Assembly: GCA_036785325.1 (NCBI GenBank)
Contig: JAXIVH010000033.1
Coordinates: 2,991,623 to 3,055,622 of the forward strand
Source of the DNA: Urophycis tenuis
Lineage: Eukaryota > Chordata > Actinopteri > Gadiformes > Phycidae
Length of the DNA: 64,000 nucleotides
Direction: 5' to 3'
The notes beneath the pieces were generated by a model. The model was not told the DNA's origin, did no database searches, and worked only from the letters and a program-made list of their open reading frames with translations. Numbering within the stretch: position 1 is the stretch's first letter; the number at the start of each line of letters is the position of its first letter. Made by a program: the position numbers and the translations under genes. This document shows, in pieces, positions 39,049-51,900 of this stretch.

Positions 39049-39408
39049 CGGCCAGCCAGCGGCCCAGTGGCTGCAGAGATGGTCAGACATCAAAACTGCG
39101 TCATGGTCCAAAATGGGTCGGGGGGCCACTGGGCGCTCGGGGGGCTTCAGAGCAGCTCTGGAGCAACGTGGAGAGTCACCTGTTGAAGAGGGGTGTGAGA
39201 CCTGGCTCTGATTCCATGGCTTGTATAATCTGCTTCAGTGTGTTTCAACATGGTCTCTAAAGGGCCACATGAAGTTGGCCTGTGGATTCCCGTTGATTTA
39301 GTGTGGTTATGTTTTGTGCCTCCTGATGGTTAGCCTCCTCTCCAGTCAGACTGCTGCTATAGTTAGTGAACATGTGCAATTACAGTGTACTGTACTTGAG
39401 TTGAATGT

Positions 39409-39414
39409 AATAAA
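39409..39414 (+). promoter_or_regulatory. gpr63: Candidate polyadenylation signal for gpr63
   Basis: AATAAA in GAATGTAATAAAAACAGG, followed by a T/GT-rich stretch (cattt, ttgttaac, ggttttattt). It is the first canonical hexamer recognised after the gpr63 stop, 1.3 kb downstream. Confidence 0.35.
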
Positions 39415-39654
39415 AACAGGCATTTCTTACCTTGTTAACACGTCTAAAGAGGTTTTATTTCCTGCTCAACCACCCTCATTAGCCGGTTCCTAATTGAGTG
39501 TTTAATCAGCGTCATGCGTGTCTCCTCTGCTTCACCACACACACCGGCGCTGATGGGAGGAACACCGGGGGCTGTCACTCCCTGTCAGGTGTGTTGAGCC
39601 CCCCAGGGGGGGCCTGCCGCCACCAAGCCCCCTGCAGCCAGCGAGGTGGCACCG

Positions 39655-40880
39655 TCCTACAGCCTGGAGACATCCTACAGCCTGGAGACATGTCCTACAG
39701 CCTGGAGACATGTCCTATAGGCTGGAGACATGTCCTAGAGCCTGGAGACATCCTACAGCCTGGAGACACGTCCTACAGCCTGGAGACACGTCCTACAGCC
39801 TGGAGACACGTCCTACAGCCTGGAGACACGTCCTACAGCCTGGAGACATCCTACAGCCTGGAGACGCATCCTACAGCCTGGAGACACGTCCTACAGCCTG
39901 GAGACACGTCCTACAGCCTGGAGACATGTCCTACAGCCTGGAGACACATCCTACAGCCTGGAGACGCATCCTACAGCCTGGAGACACATCCTACAGCCTG
40001 GAGACATGTTCTACAGCCTGGAGACACGTCCTACAGCCTGGAGACACATCCTACAGCCTGGAGACATGTTCTACAGCCTGGAGACACGTCCTACAGCCTG
40101 GAGACATGTCCTACAGCCTGGAGACATGTCCTACAGCCTGGAGACATCCTACAGCCTGGAGACACGTCCTACAGCCTGGAGACATGTCCAACAGCCTGGA
40201 GACATGTCCTACAGCCTGGAGACACGTCCTACAGCCTGGAGACATGTCCTACAGCCTGGAGACATCCTACAGCCTGGAGACGCATCCTACAGCCTGGAGA
40301 CACATCCAACAGCCTGGAGACATGTCCTACAGCCTGGAGACACATCCTACAGCCTGGAGACATCCTACAGCCTGGAGACACGTCCTACAGCCTGGAGACA
40401 CATCCTACAGCCTGGAGACACGTCCTACAGCCTGGAGACGCATCCTACAGCCTGGAGACACGTCCTACAGCCTGGAGACACATCCTACAGCCTGGAGACG
40501 CATCCTACAGCCTGGAGACACGTCCTACAGCCTGGAGACATGTTCTACAGCCTGGAGACACGTCCTACAGCCTGGAGACGCATCCTACAGCCTGGAGACA
40601 CATCCAACAGCCTGGAGACATGTCCTACAGCCTGGAGACACATCCTACAGCCTGGAGACACATCCTATAGCCTGGAGACACATCCTACAGCCTGGAGACA
40701 CATCCTACAGCCTGGAGACATGTCCAACAGCCTGGAGACACGTCCTACAGCCTGGAGACACGTCCAACAGCCTGGAGACATGTCCTACAGCCTGGAGACA
40801 CATCCTATAGCCTGGAGACACATCCTACAGCCTGGAGACATGTCCTACAGCCTGGAGATGCATCCTACGACCTGGAGACG
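39655..40880. repeat. 20-bp minisatellite, about 60 copies
   Basis: The unit is tcctacagcctggagacacg with gcatcc/catgtc/acatcc junction variants and a few 17-18-bp short units. Because 20 bp is not a multiple of 3 and no stop occurs in any plus frame, long false ORFs (SYSLETRPTAWRH-type repeats) run through it. Confidence 0.97.
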
Positions 40881-40919
40881 CAGCAGCTGTGTGTCCACTC
40901 TGGCTGTAGTCTGACGAGT

Positions 40920-41200
40920 CAGACGGGGACAGACAGTTTATTGCGATGTTCTCTGAGGCTGGTGGACCTGCCCTGTGGTTCAGTCGAGGTGCGTTTCAAG
41001 TCGACGCGCCTTTTTTCTAATGTCAGTCCTTTTTAAAATAAACAAAGAGAAGGTGACCTCCCCATAAAGGCCAAGGACCACGGGGCCCTGGTGATGTCTG
41101 GGGAACCGGGCCGCCGATGGCATCGGAAGCCGTGTCTCCCGGCACAGAAGAAGAAGATGTTTTTTCCGGGCGTGTCCCCCAGTGCCCCCGTCAGGCCCCT

Positions 41201-41252
<52 letters not shown>

Positions 41253-42973
41253 AGCGTGCTCAGAGGGATTTATTATGCCGCCGGCGGTGACTAATGAGCG
41301 GGGCGCGCAGCGTTTGAAGCCAGCTTTAATCAGCGCCCAGGAGATTGCCAAGCAACCACATCTTGTGGCGTGTCCCGGGGTGCCGAGGGCCGCGATGATC
41401 TGGTGTTCAAGTGATGGTTGATATTCTCTGAGAGAACGGCCCCCCCAGAGCCTGGCCTGTTGTTCAGGGTGTGTGTGCTTCCAGTGCAGCGGTGGAGAAC
41501 ATCATGTGGTTCATCAGCCCTCCTGCAGTGGTTACATCCCATAACGGTGACCTCCCCAACCACAGCATGGTAAACATAATGTGGTCTATGCAGGGAGAGA
41601 GACTATAGACCCACACGCCTACATGCAGTGATGTAAGAGAGAGAGGGTATAGACCCACACGCCTACATGCAGTGATGTAAGAGAGAGAGGCTATAGACCC
41701 ACACGCCTACATGCAGTGATGTAAGAGAGAGAGGGTATAGACCCACACGCCTACATGCAGTGATGTAAGAGAGAGAGGGTATAGACCACACGCCTACATG
41801 CAGTGATGTAAGAGAGAGAGGGTATAGACCACACGCCTACATGCAGTGATGTAAGAGAGGGTATAGACCACACGCCTACATGCAGTGATGTAAGAGAGAG
41901 GCTATAGACCACATGCCTACATGCAGTGATGTAAGAGAGAGAGGGTATAGACCACACGCCTACATGCAGTGATGTAAGAGAGAGAGGGTATAGACCACAC
42001 ACCTACATGCAGTGATGTAAGAGAGGGGGGGGGGCGTCCTCGGAGTTAAAGAAAAACGACTCAAAAGGGAACCGTTGTCTCGTGTGTTGGGCGCCGCGTG
42101 TGACGGCACGCCAACGGGGGAGAAAGTTGTCTTATTTTGGGAGCGGAGAGGCAGCGTCATCTGGCTTTAATGTGGAAGATGCTTGTTTCCATGGCGATCC
42201 TCTCCGGAGCGTGCTGGCCTACTTCAGAGCGTGATGACCTCACCCTCCTCAAGACGGGCTGATCATCATGTTGGTGTATTTTATTAAATATATAGAGTAC
42301 TATAAAAAGCGGGGTTATTTGTTGTATTTGTGTGTAGGCCTATATGTCGGGTGGCAGACGAATTTCTGTGTGGTTTTCAGCAGGAAACAAAGCAAGGCGG
42401 TGTTGACGCAGGTATTAATGTCCTTGTATCTAGGGTGCCGCCAATGTGGAGGAATGAATATCTGAACAGAAAAAAAGCTATTAGTTATTAAAATTAATAA
42501 CGAAATGAGAAATCTCGGCTCGACTCCACGGTGCCAGCGTCCAGCGACGCTTGCGAGCGACACCAGCTCCCTGTAGTGTCCAACACCTGCATTACAAGCT
42601 GAAGCATAGCCCTGTAGCTCCACGCGTGGCCAGAAGAGGGCGACATTTATCCAGCAAAATGATCACATCATAGATGAAACAAAAAGACACGACATTTAAT
42701 GCTTGAAACTTTCTGCGAAAGGTGGGATTTTATTTATATTTAATTCAACTTGAACATCATTTTATTTTATGTTCATGGGAACATTTTGAATACATTTTCA
42801 ATTAAATGAAAAAAACCTGTTGACCACGTTCAGTCAGAACAGAAAACAAGTCAACAGTGTTTTAAACACACCACTACGCAGGCAGAATCCCACACAAAAA
42901 GTATGGTGCGTATAGTAAGACACAGACTCAAGACTCAGGGACTCAATCCTTTGTTCTCTGGCGCTGGGGGGTC
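40920..42973. other. Intergenic between gpr63 and ufl1, including ufl1 3' UTR
   Basis: No gene is seen. (CA)n lies at 41203-41248. CpG-rich sequence at 41270-41340 and 42040-42220 has no ORF of interest. On the minus strand AATAAA hexamers at 42761-42766 and 42729-42734 (plus: TTTATT) are candidate ufl1 polyadenylation signals, 210-245 bases after the stop. Confidence 0.5.
41580..42025. repeat. 38-44-bp minisatellite, about 10 copies
   Basis: ACATGCAGTGATGTAAGAGA recurs at 41621, 41665, 41709, 41753, 41796 and onward. Units shorten towards the right by loss of AG pairs and a C. Confidence 0.95.
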
Positions 42974-45900
42974 TCACTCCTCTGTGACCGAGGTCTTCCT
43001 CTGGGCCAGGACCAGGTCCTTCACCTGGGGCATCAGGGATAACAGCTCCCCTCGGACATCCTCCTCCTTTTCCTCCTCCTCCTCCTCACCCTGCTCCTTC
43101 TCCTCCTTCACCTCCTTCTCTACCGTGTTCTTCTTTCCCTGGCTCACCAGCTGCTTCACCACCAGACCCTGGTACTTGGAGATGAGCTGGTGGCTCTCCT
43201 GAGAGGGAGGGTGAGGGTGAGAGGGAGAGTGAGAGGGAGGAGAGAGAGAGAGGGGGGGGGTACAGACTGTCAGCTTACAGCAGGTATTTGACCCAGGATC
43301 CATACTGAGAGAAATAAACTCATTTCTGTCTCAAAGGGTGACTGAAGCCGCCCACCTCCCCCCCTGTGTTTAAGGATGTAAATGCATGGGTGTGCTGATG
43401 GGTGAGGGTGCTGCTGATGGGTGAGGTGTTGTCATGAGGCTGACATCTCATTGATAGATTATTGATAGATTAGCTCTTGATCCTGTGTGTCCTGGTTACC
43501 ATGGTGATGTTAGGGTTGGGATGCGTCCTGGTTACCATGGTGATGCTAGGGTTGGGATGCGTCCTGGTTACCGTGGGGATGCTAGGGTTGGGATGCGTCC
43601 TGGTTACCATGGTGATGCTAGGGTTGGGATGCGTCCTGGTTACCTTGGTGATACTAGGGTTAGGATGTGTCCTGGTTACCGTGGGGATGCTAGGGTTGGG
43701 ATGCGTCCTGGTTACCTTGGGGATGCTAGGGTTACCGTGGTGATGCTAGGGTTAGGATGTGTCCTGGTTACCGTGGTGATGCTAGGGTTAGAATGTGTCC
43801 TGGTTACCGTGGGGATGCTAGGGTTGGAATGCGTCCTGGTTACCGTGGGGATGCTAGGGTTACCATGGTGATACTAGGGTTAGGATGTGTCCTGGTTACT
43901 GTGGGGATGCTAGGGTTGGGATGCTAGGGTTACCGTGGTGATGCTAGGGTTAGGATGCGTCCTGGTTACCGTGGGGATGCTAGGGTTGGGATGCGTCCTG
44001 GTTACCGTGGGGATGCTAGGGTTGGGATGCGTCCTGGTTACCGTGGGGATGCTAGGGTTGGGATGCGTCCTGGTTACCGTGGGGATGCTAGGGTTGGGAT
44101 GCGTCCTGGTTACCGTGGGGATGCTAGGGTTGGGATGCGTCCTGGTTACCGTGGGGATGCTAGGGTTGGGATGCGTCCTGGTTACCGTGGGGATGCTAGG
44201 GTTGGGATGCGTCCTGGTTACCGTGGGGATGCTAGGGTTGGGATGCGTCCTGGTTACCGTGGGGATGCTAGGGTTGGGATGCGTCCTGGTTACCGTGGGG
44301 ATGCTAGGGTTGGGATGCGTCCTGGTTACCGTGGGGATGCTAGGGTTGGGATGCGTCCTGGTTACCGTGGGGATGCTAGGGTTGGGATGCGTCCTGGTTA
44401 CCGTGGGGATGCTAGGGTTGGGATGCGTCCTGGTTACCGTGGGGATGCTAGGGTTGGGATGCGTCCTGGTTACCGTGGGGATGCTAGGGTTGGGATGCGT
44501 CCTGGTTACCGTGGGGATGCTAGGGTTGGGATGCGTCCTGGTTACCGTGGGGATGCTAGGGTTGGGATGCGTCCTGGTTACCGTGGGGATGCTAGGGTTG
44601 GGATGCGTCCTGGTTACCGTGGGGATGCTAGGGTTGGGATGCGTCCTGGTTACCGTGGGGATGCTAGGGTTGGGATGCTTCCTGGTTACCGTGGGGATGC
44701 GTCCCATCAGGGTACCGATGATGCTGGGCACACAGCGGCCGGGTGCGTGCAGCAGGCAGTGGGTGGAGTTCTGGAACAGCAGCACGCTGGTCAGGTGGAG
44801 CACCAGCGCTGGCTCCTCCGTCTGCTTCAGCTGCTCCACCAGCGCACTGCGGTGCACAAACTGAGCCTGTCTGGGGGGAGAGAGGGGGAGGGAGGGGGGG
44901 GAGTTCATGTTAGCCAACGTGAAATTCTGAAAAGAATCGACATGTGCGAGATAAATATCTTCACACAGCTTGTATTGGCAGTTTGACCATTTTTATTACA
45001 TACAGGGCAGAAAACCATCTGAGAACTGATCTCAGTCTAAAGAGATCAGTAAACTAGCAGATTTAGCAGTGTCATGGAGTGATGATCAACCTGGAGTGAT
45101 ATTTCAGTGGCTGAACTTCCTCAACAACAGATTGTGGCCCATCCCTTGAGATAAGTCTATATACATCCATGTGTCATGGTTCGGTTAGCTTTAGCAGCAG
45201 CGTCAGTCTCCATAGAGACGGTAGTTCGGGGTTAGCTTTAGCAGCAGCAGCGTCAGTCTCCATAGCAACGGTAGCTCGGGGTTAGCTTTAGCAGCAGCGT
45301 CAGTCTCCATAGTGACGGTAGCTCGGGGTTAGCTTTAGCAGCAGTGTTATTCTCCATAGCGACGGTAGCTCGGAGTTAGCTTTAGCAGTAGCGTCAGTCT
45401 CCATAGCGACAGTAGCTCGGGATTAGCTTTAGCAGCAGCGTTAAGTCTCCATAGCGAAGGTAGCTCGGGGTTACCTCTCTCTCTTCTTGTCTCCCTTCTT
45501 CAGCAGGAGGCCACAGGTTTCAGCCGAGGTCTCCACGTTGTTCAGGAAGTCCTCCATGCTCTGTGTGACACAACACAACAGTTACCAGACCCCCCGCTGA
45601 CTGCAGCTCTTAGAAACACATGCTGTCACCAAACCCAGGGGTTATTCCTATGACGCACTGCTTTCCCTCACCAGACCTTAACCGCACCAAACGGCATTAA
45701 ACTTGATCCCTCACCTTAACCTCTCACCTCTCACCTCTGTACCTTAACCTCTGTACCTTTTATACACTTTTTATACACTGTTTATTTATACTATGTCCAT
45801 ACCGTTTATTTATTACTGTTTATTAACCTCCATACTGCACCTCTTACTGTTTACACGGTTTTCACTGTTTACATCTATTGTACATATTTGCTAACCCCAT

Positions 45901-48900
45901 TTATTTTGATTTTTTGTACTCATATTTTTATATTTATATTTGCATGCGTGTCTAGCACCGGGGATCGAGGGAAACAGCATTTCGGTTTTTGTGTATGTCC
46001 TGTACATTCATGAAAACTGACAATAAAGTTTACTTGACTTGACTTGAGCTTTAAAGGTGAGGGTCTACCACCTCACTACAGCTCATACTCCTGAATACAG
46101 CCAGTATTAATCCACCATTTTCTTTTATTCCTCTTTAAAAAAAAAAAAAAAAGTAAATGGTTTGTCTGCTGCCCTTTTCAACTGGTCATAAAGACCGGAA
46201 CGCCCGAGGCCCCGCCCCCAAACTGACCTTCCCACTCAGGCAGTTGTGAAGCTTCATTAGCGGAGTCCTGGGCTCCTCCGGGAGCTTCCCCAGTATCTTG
46301 GCGCGGACCTGCGGGACACACACACACACATTGGGGGGGTTAACAGGGACGCGGTGTGTTTAAGGGGACGCGGCGGCCATAAAGCTGATTTAGGAGGGCC
46401 ACTTAGCGTGAAATGTGAGGAACGTTTCAGAAACCACGAAAATGTTAATAACCGGACAGATGAGATAACGGGGGCTCTGCCAGGGAATCAACAGATCTCT
46501 CTCCACGGAGGGAACCACAAGGACGTGAAGGGAAGTTTTTAAGTGGTTTGGGAACTTTTGGGAGAAATGCCTTTCAACCGCCAGCCGGCTGCCATTTGCT
46601 TTGCGCCGCGCGCTGACTCCATCATTCAGAACGGCTCGCTTCCCTTTGAGCCGCGAGGCCATTTTCCAATTTTCCTCTCCGATATTAAAGGGTTTGAACA
46701 AAACAACCCATCATTTGTGATGTAATAAACTGAAGTCATTTCATTGATAGATTAGCTCTCCGTCCGATTTCCACTAGAGACGGGGAAAAGCTTTGCGGGG
46801 GTGAACAACAAAAAAAAAAAGAATAGCCTGAAAAGTTAGCGTTAACAAATCAAGTGCTTTAAAACGCTGCAAACTTTTTTAAAAGCAGCACTTTTGCAAA
46901 CATTTTGTGCCATTACAAGACATTTACACAGGAACCCTGGACGGACATTCCCGGTCCGCCAGGCCATCTGGGAATGTCGGCTCCCTGACGAACCTCACTG
47001 CTGATGGTGCTGGGGTCCTCCACCGACATCATCAGGTCTGCAGCCAGGAAGTTCACCAGCACGTTGGTGAGGTCAGAGCACAGCGTCTTCAGCATGTGTC
47101 TGGTGATGTGGACCTGGGTCTCATCTGACGCACACACGCACGCACACACACACAGTGAGTGATGTCCCCAACACGCCTGAGCTTACCGTTGCCTAGCGAC
47201 CTACACAAGTCTCCAATTCACTGAACACAGAGTTCTTGAAAACACAGATGTGATGATAATGATTTAGATAATGGATGCCTCTAGCAGACCCATCTCCAAA
47301 AGCAGCCTCGTCTTGCTCATGGGGGGGGGGCCTACAGTAAGACCGGGGACACCAGGGGAATCGAACACACAACCTTCCCTTGGGTCGTACCTGAGAAGAA
47401 CTTGGCTCCCTTCTCGAAGAGTCTGATGTTGTTGTACAGGGCGGTCACCTCCTCCTGCAGGTCCTTCATACTTCTCTTCCTGTTGGCCCCCGATGGAGAG
47501 CTGCTGGACGACAGGAACACGTTGCGCACCACCTCCTGGTACGCCTTGCTCAAGGGTCTGGGGGCGGACACGGCAGTCGTTGTTGGTCAGGTCAGGGGTA
47601 TCTGGTGGGAGAAACCTGTTGCGCTAGCCAGGCTAACCCTCCGTTACCTCGCTAGATGCTCGGCCAACTCCATCAGAATTTCCTCGGGGAAGTCCACGGC
47701 CTTCGCCTCCAACACCACCACCAGCTCCTCCGCAGACATGAAGGGGACCTCCGCGGGCTTCCCCCGGCCTGGGGAGCCAGAGAGGAGGTCGTGAGCCAGG
47801 CCGCTGACCCCACTTTGTCACACGTGGGTGGGTTTCACAGGGCTTGTGTGATGGCTGAGCTCCCTCACAGGGGGGTCTTTACCTTGAGAGGGGGGTCCGG
47901 TCTCCTCATCGCTGTCCTCGTCTCTCCTTCCCTTCTTCTTGGTTTTGCGTGTCTTGAACTCGCGGGCGTTTCCTCCTCCGCCCCCCTTAACACTCCCACT
48001 GCCCTCTGGAGAAATGAACACACCTGTTAGTCACACACAATCAGCCCTCCTCCTGCTCCTCCTCCTGCTCCCCTTCCTCCTCCTCCTCCTGCTCCTCACC
48101 AGTAGTCTTCTTCTTGCGCTCTGCCTCCCGTTTCTCCTTCTTGGAGGGAGCAGAGGAATCCATCAGTGAGGGCGTCTGCTTCAAATCCTCCTCAGTTAGC
48201 AGGAACACCGGGTTGCTCTTCACCTCCTGCAGGAGGAGGAGACAGAAGGAGCACGTCTCAGTGTGACACAGCAGCGCACTTAGGGCTGCTGAGCGGGGCC
48301 AAGACACCTGACCTGGGGTTGGTTTGTCAACAACATGCGTGTTCTTTTACCAGTTGGACATGGACTGCCCATGTCAGGGGTTAGGGGTCAGAGGTAGGGT
48401 GGTCAGGGGTCAGGAGGTTTAGGGGTTAGGGGGTAGGGGGGGTTTTGGGTACCTTGAGGGCCTTCTGCTGCATGGTGTGCTAGGGTCAGGGGTCAGGAGG
48501 TTTTGGGGTACCTTGTGGGCCTTCTGCTGCATGGTGTGCTAGGGTCAGGGGTCAGGTTTTGGGGTACCTTGTGGGCCTTCTGCTGCATGGTGTGCTAGGG
48601 TCAGGGGTCAGGAGGTTTTGGGGTACCTTGTGGGCGTTCTGCTGCATGGTGTGCTAGGGTCAGGGGTCAGGAGGTTTTGGGGTACCTTGAGGGCCTTCTG
48701 CTGCATGATGTGCTAGGGTCAGGGGTCAGGGGGTTTTGGGGTACCTTGAGGGCCTTCTGCTGCATGGCGTCTTCAAACAGGGCGAGGCAGCCGCTGATGA
48801 ACTTCTCGCTGACCACCACGCTGTCCCCCAGGACCCGGGCGGAGGTCGTGACCTTGGCGTTCCTCAGGGCCTGGCTCACCAGCATGCCCACGTCCTCCAG

Positions 48901-51900
48901 GGAGAGAGAGCTGGGCAGCATGGGCTGGGGGAGGCAGAGGGGTTTGATGATGTAGGGGGGGGTTGTGTGTGTGTGTGTGTGTGTACCCTGGGCCATACTT
49001 TATTCGACTCATAGTTATATATTATCGGCATTGGCACTATGGTATTGGCAGTTTATAGTATTGGTATTGACACTTTAATCGCTCTTTGTAACTTGGCACT
49101 TAGTCAGCGATGTTGTATGCTAGCAATGGTTAATCTAGCAATTTAAATGCTTGAAACTTGTTCTGGTGACTTTCTTACTGTATTAGCAGCAATGAAATGT
49201 TTCACCTTCTTATGACAAATGTACTCTTTGTAAGTCGCTTTCGATAAAAGCGTCTGCTAAATGCCCTAAATGTAAATGTAGATGTATCTTCAGTCATTAA
49301 CAGCCTAACAGTTGGTTTGGTCCGGCCCATTGGGTCAGAACCCAAAGTCTTTGACATTGAAGTAAGCAAAAAAATCAATACAAAATTAAGTACAAAACAG
49401 GAGTCACAGCGCAGGTGAGAGGGTCTCAGGTACCTGGAGGTCCACCCAGGTGGAGGAGCTCACCGCCTCCTCCACAGAGGCCTCCAGCTGCTCCACCAGC
49501 ACAGGGCCCACGCACGCCGCCCGCAGGAACAGCAGCTTACTGGACCGGTACCGCTTCCTGATGTAGCCGGCCGGGTCGGGGATGCCCAGCCGCACCAGGG
49601 CGTCGAACTCTGTGGGGGGAACGAGGATCATGATGCCCTGCTCAGGGGGTACTGGGCGGCTCACTCAGCTCAGGGTATCGTACACATGTTAGAGCACCGT
49701 GGTACAGTGAGCAGTCATCTGATGTGAACGGCCACAAACAAACAGCGTTCCTCAGTGTCCTCATTTGAACATTGATGGCCTGCGAGTTGATCTCAGATCC
49801 CTCTAACTCTTAATACACCTGAGGACTCATGCCAGCCTTGCTGCTATGGTTAGAGGAATGGATGACACATGAGAAGCCATCCCAACAGCGCATTGTGGTC
49901 AGGCTGTATGGTACACTCTGAGGGAGATCCACCTTGTGAAGACGAACCCCCCGCAAGATCAGTGTGGTTCAGAGCAGCCGGCGCTGCCAGCGGACGTCAT
50001 AAAACAAGAAGCCCCCAATAACAGGCCAGAAACAAACCACGGTTAACCTTTAGAGAGACGCCAGCACTGCCACACAGGGACACACAGGGGGTGAGGCTGC
50101 TGGGTGATACGGGGGGTGAGTAATGGGTGAGGGTAGTGGGGGTGGGACGGGGGTTGAGGGTAGTAGGTGATACATGGGTGAGTACAGTGGGGGCAGTGGG
50201 TGACCTACCCAGGTATCCATTCTGCTGCAGGAAGGAGTCCACCCAGGAGTTCTGAGTGCGGGAGTAGATGTCTGGGATGTAGACGGCCTTGTCCTGCCGG
50301 CCTCCCACCACCGTGCCCTTCAGACGCCCAGAGTTCACCAGCTCCTCCAGCACAGCTGCCAAACCCCGCCCACGTTGTTAGAGCCCGTACCACAGGGCGG
50401 CCATGTCAGCAGGAGTGCTGCTGATTGGCCATGACAAGCATCCGGCCTCCGGTGACATCACACAAGGGCGTGTCCACCCAGATGCATGACGGTAGATCAT
50501 GTGTCTAGTCAACATCACGCTTGGGCGATGGGCACTCTTCACCACAACTACCTGACAGGATACTCTACCACAACACAGAGTCAACGATGTCTACCGAGTT
50601 CAAAGACGATCCCTAGTTGAATGTAATCATGGCTCCCTGCAGCCTGGCCACAGGGTGCAGGTGCTCATCATCATGCCAGCCTGACGTCTTACAGTAGAGC
50701 AGGTGTTCGTGGAATCCAAAGGCTCCGATGGCACTGCTGACGGGGACGGGCCTGGACAGGGGGACACAGCAGGAGCGTTAGACGGGTCGTCCTCAGTACC
50801 ACCGTCAGTTCAATAAAAAGCTGATTGACTTTGTCTTAATAGTCAAACTGTTACTTCTACACTACTATACTAATATCTATAACTATACTGCACCACTCCT
50901 ACTCCAGTACCTGGTGACTGCGCTGAACAGCCCCCGGATGCGAGCCTTATGTCGGGCCACGAAGGCAAGGGTGTAGATCACACCTCGGTTGTACTGGTCG
51001 AACTGTCCCTTGACCAGAGTCCCCAGGCGCTGGGACAGCACCTGCGGACACAAAGCCTTGTGGGTCAGTGAGGTCCCTGACGTTAGCCCTGAGGTTGGCC
51101 CCCACGTCACCGCAGGCTGAGGGACACGCAGGCTGACGGCCAGACGGCCCAGGAAGGGCTCTAGGAGATGAACTGCTGGAGAGGCTCATGAATGAAAACA
51201 CACTCTCACGCCCACTGGAGGGGCATTACATCGTAGTGGAGGATTTCTCTGCCATCTCACTGACTGGGATGGCATCTTTTCAAAACACATTTCATGGAGT
51301 GTGAGACTCCAGAGCTGTACTGCAAAAATTCAATTTAGCTTTTGTTCATTTTATTTCACGAGGTCTGGGAGACGTACCGAGGGAGACTGGTGCCGAGATC
51401 ACAAAAGACGTGAACATAATAGACAATTATACAGATCCTTTTAAAACCTTCAATGTTCAACAAACACACCAGGACGTTCCATCTGCTCCCCCCCCCCCCC
51501 CATGATGTTAGGGTTACTCCAACGACTCTACCATTCAACCCATCGGAAGGGAAGAAACAGAATCTGAATCAATGAAAACTTCATCTGTCGTTAATGTGGT
51601 CTCCCAGAGCGCGGGGAGCATCACATGGTCTCTCTCTCTGAACAGCTCCTCAGCACGCTCAGCGTCCTGGGCCCGGTGGGACCCAGGGCCAGCACTCACC
51701 TCCACCAGGAAGTCCCCCGGCAGGTCATAGGTCTTACAGAGCTCTGAGATGGTGACCAGGCCCGCCTCCTGCAGCTTGTCGTTCACCTCCTCGGCCAGGC
51801 GATCCAGGTACTTCCTGCAGCACAGACCACAAGCAGCCAGGCCATCGTTTACATTACAATCTCAATAGAGTATGAAAGAACTTCTGTTTTCACAGGGTGC

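Noticed and set aside
39498..40914. Three overlapping long plus-strand ORFs with SYSLET and PTAWRH repeats
   Set aside because: The same 20-bp unit is open in every frame; no start context, splice structure or protein relative supports coding.
44862..44870. Alternative acceptor GACAG|GCTCAG for ufl1 exon 18
   Set aside because: It breaks the frame with exon 17. CCCAG|ACAGGCTCAG gives RERQAQFVHR, which matches the family.
43935..44986. Plus-strand repeat ORFs (GLGCVLVTVGML and MRPGYRGDARVG types)
   Set aside because: They are antisense to ufl1 and arise from the 36-bp minisatellite. Only the minus frame, continuous with exon 18, is of interest.
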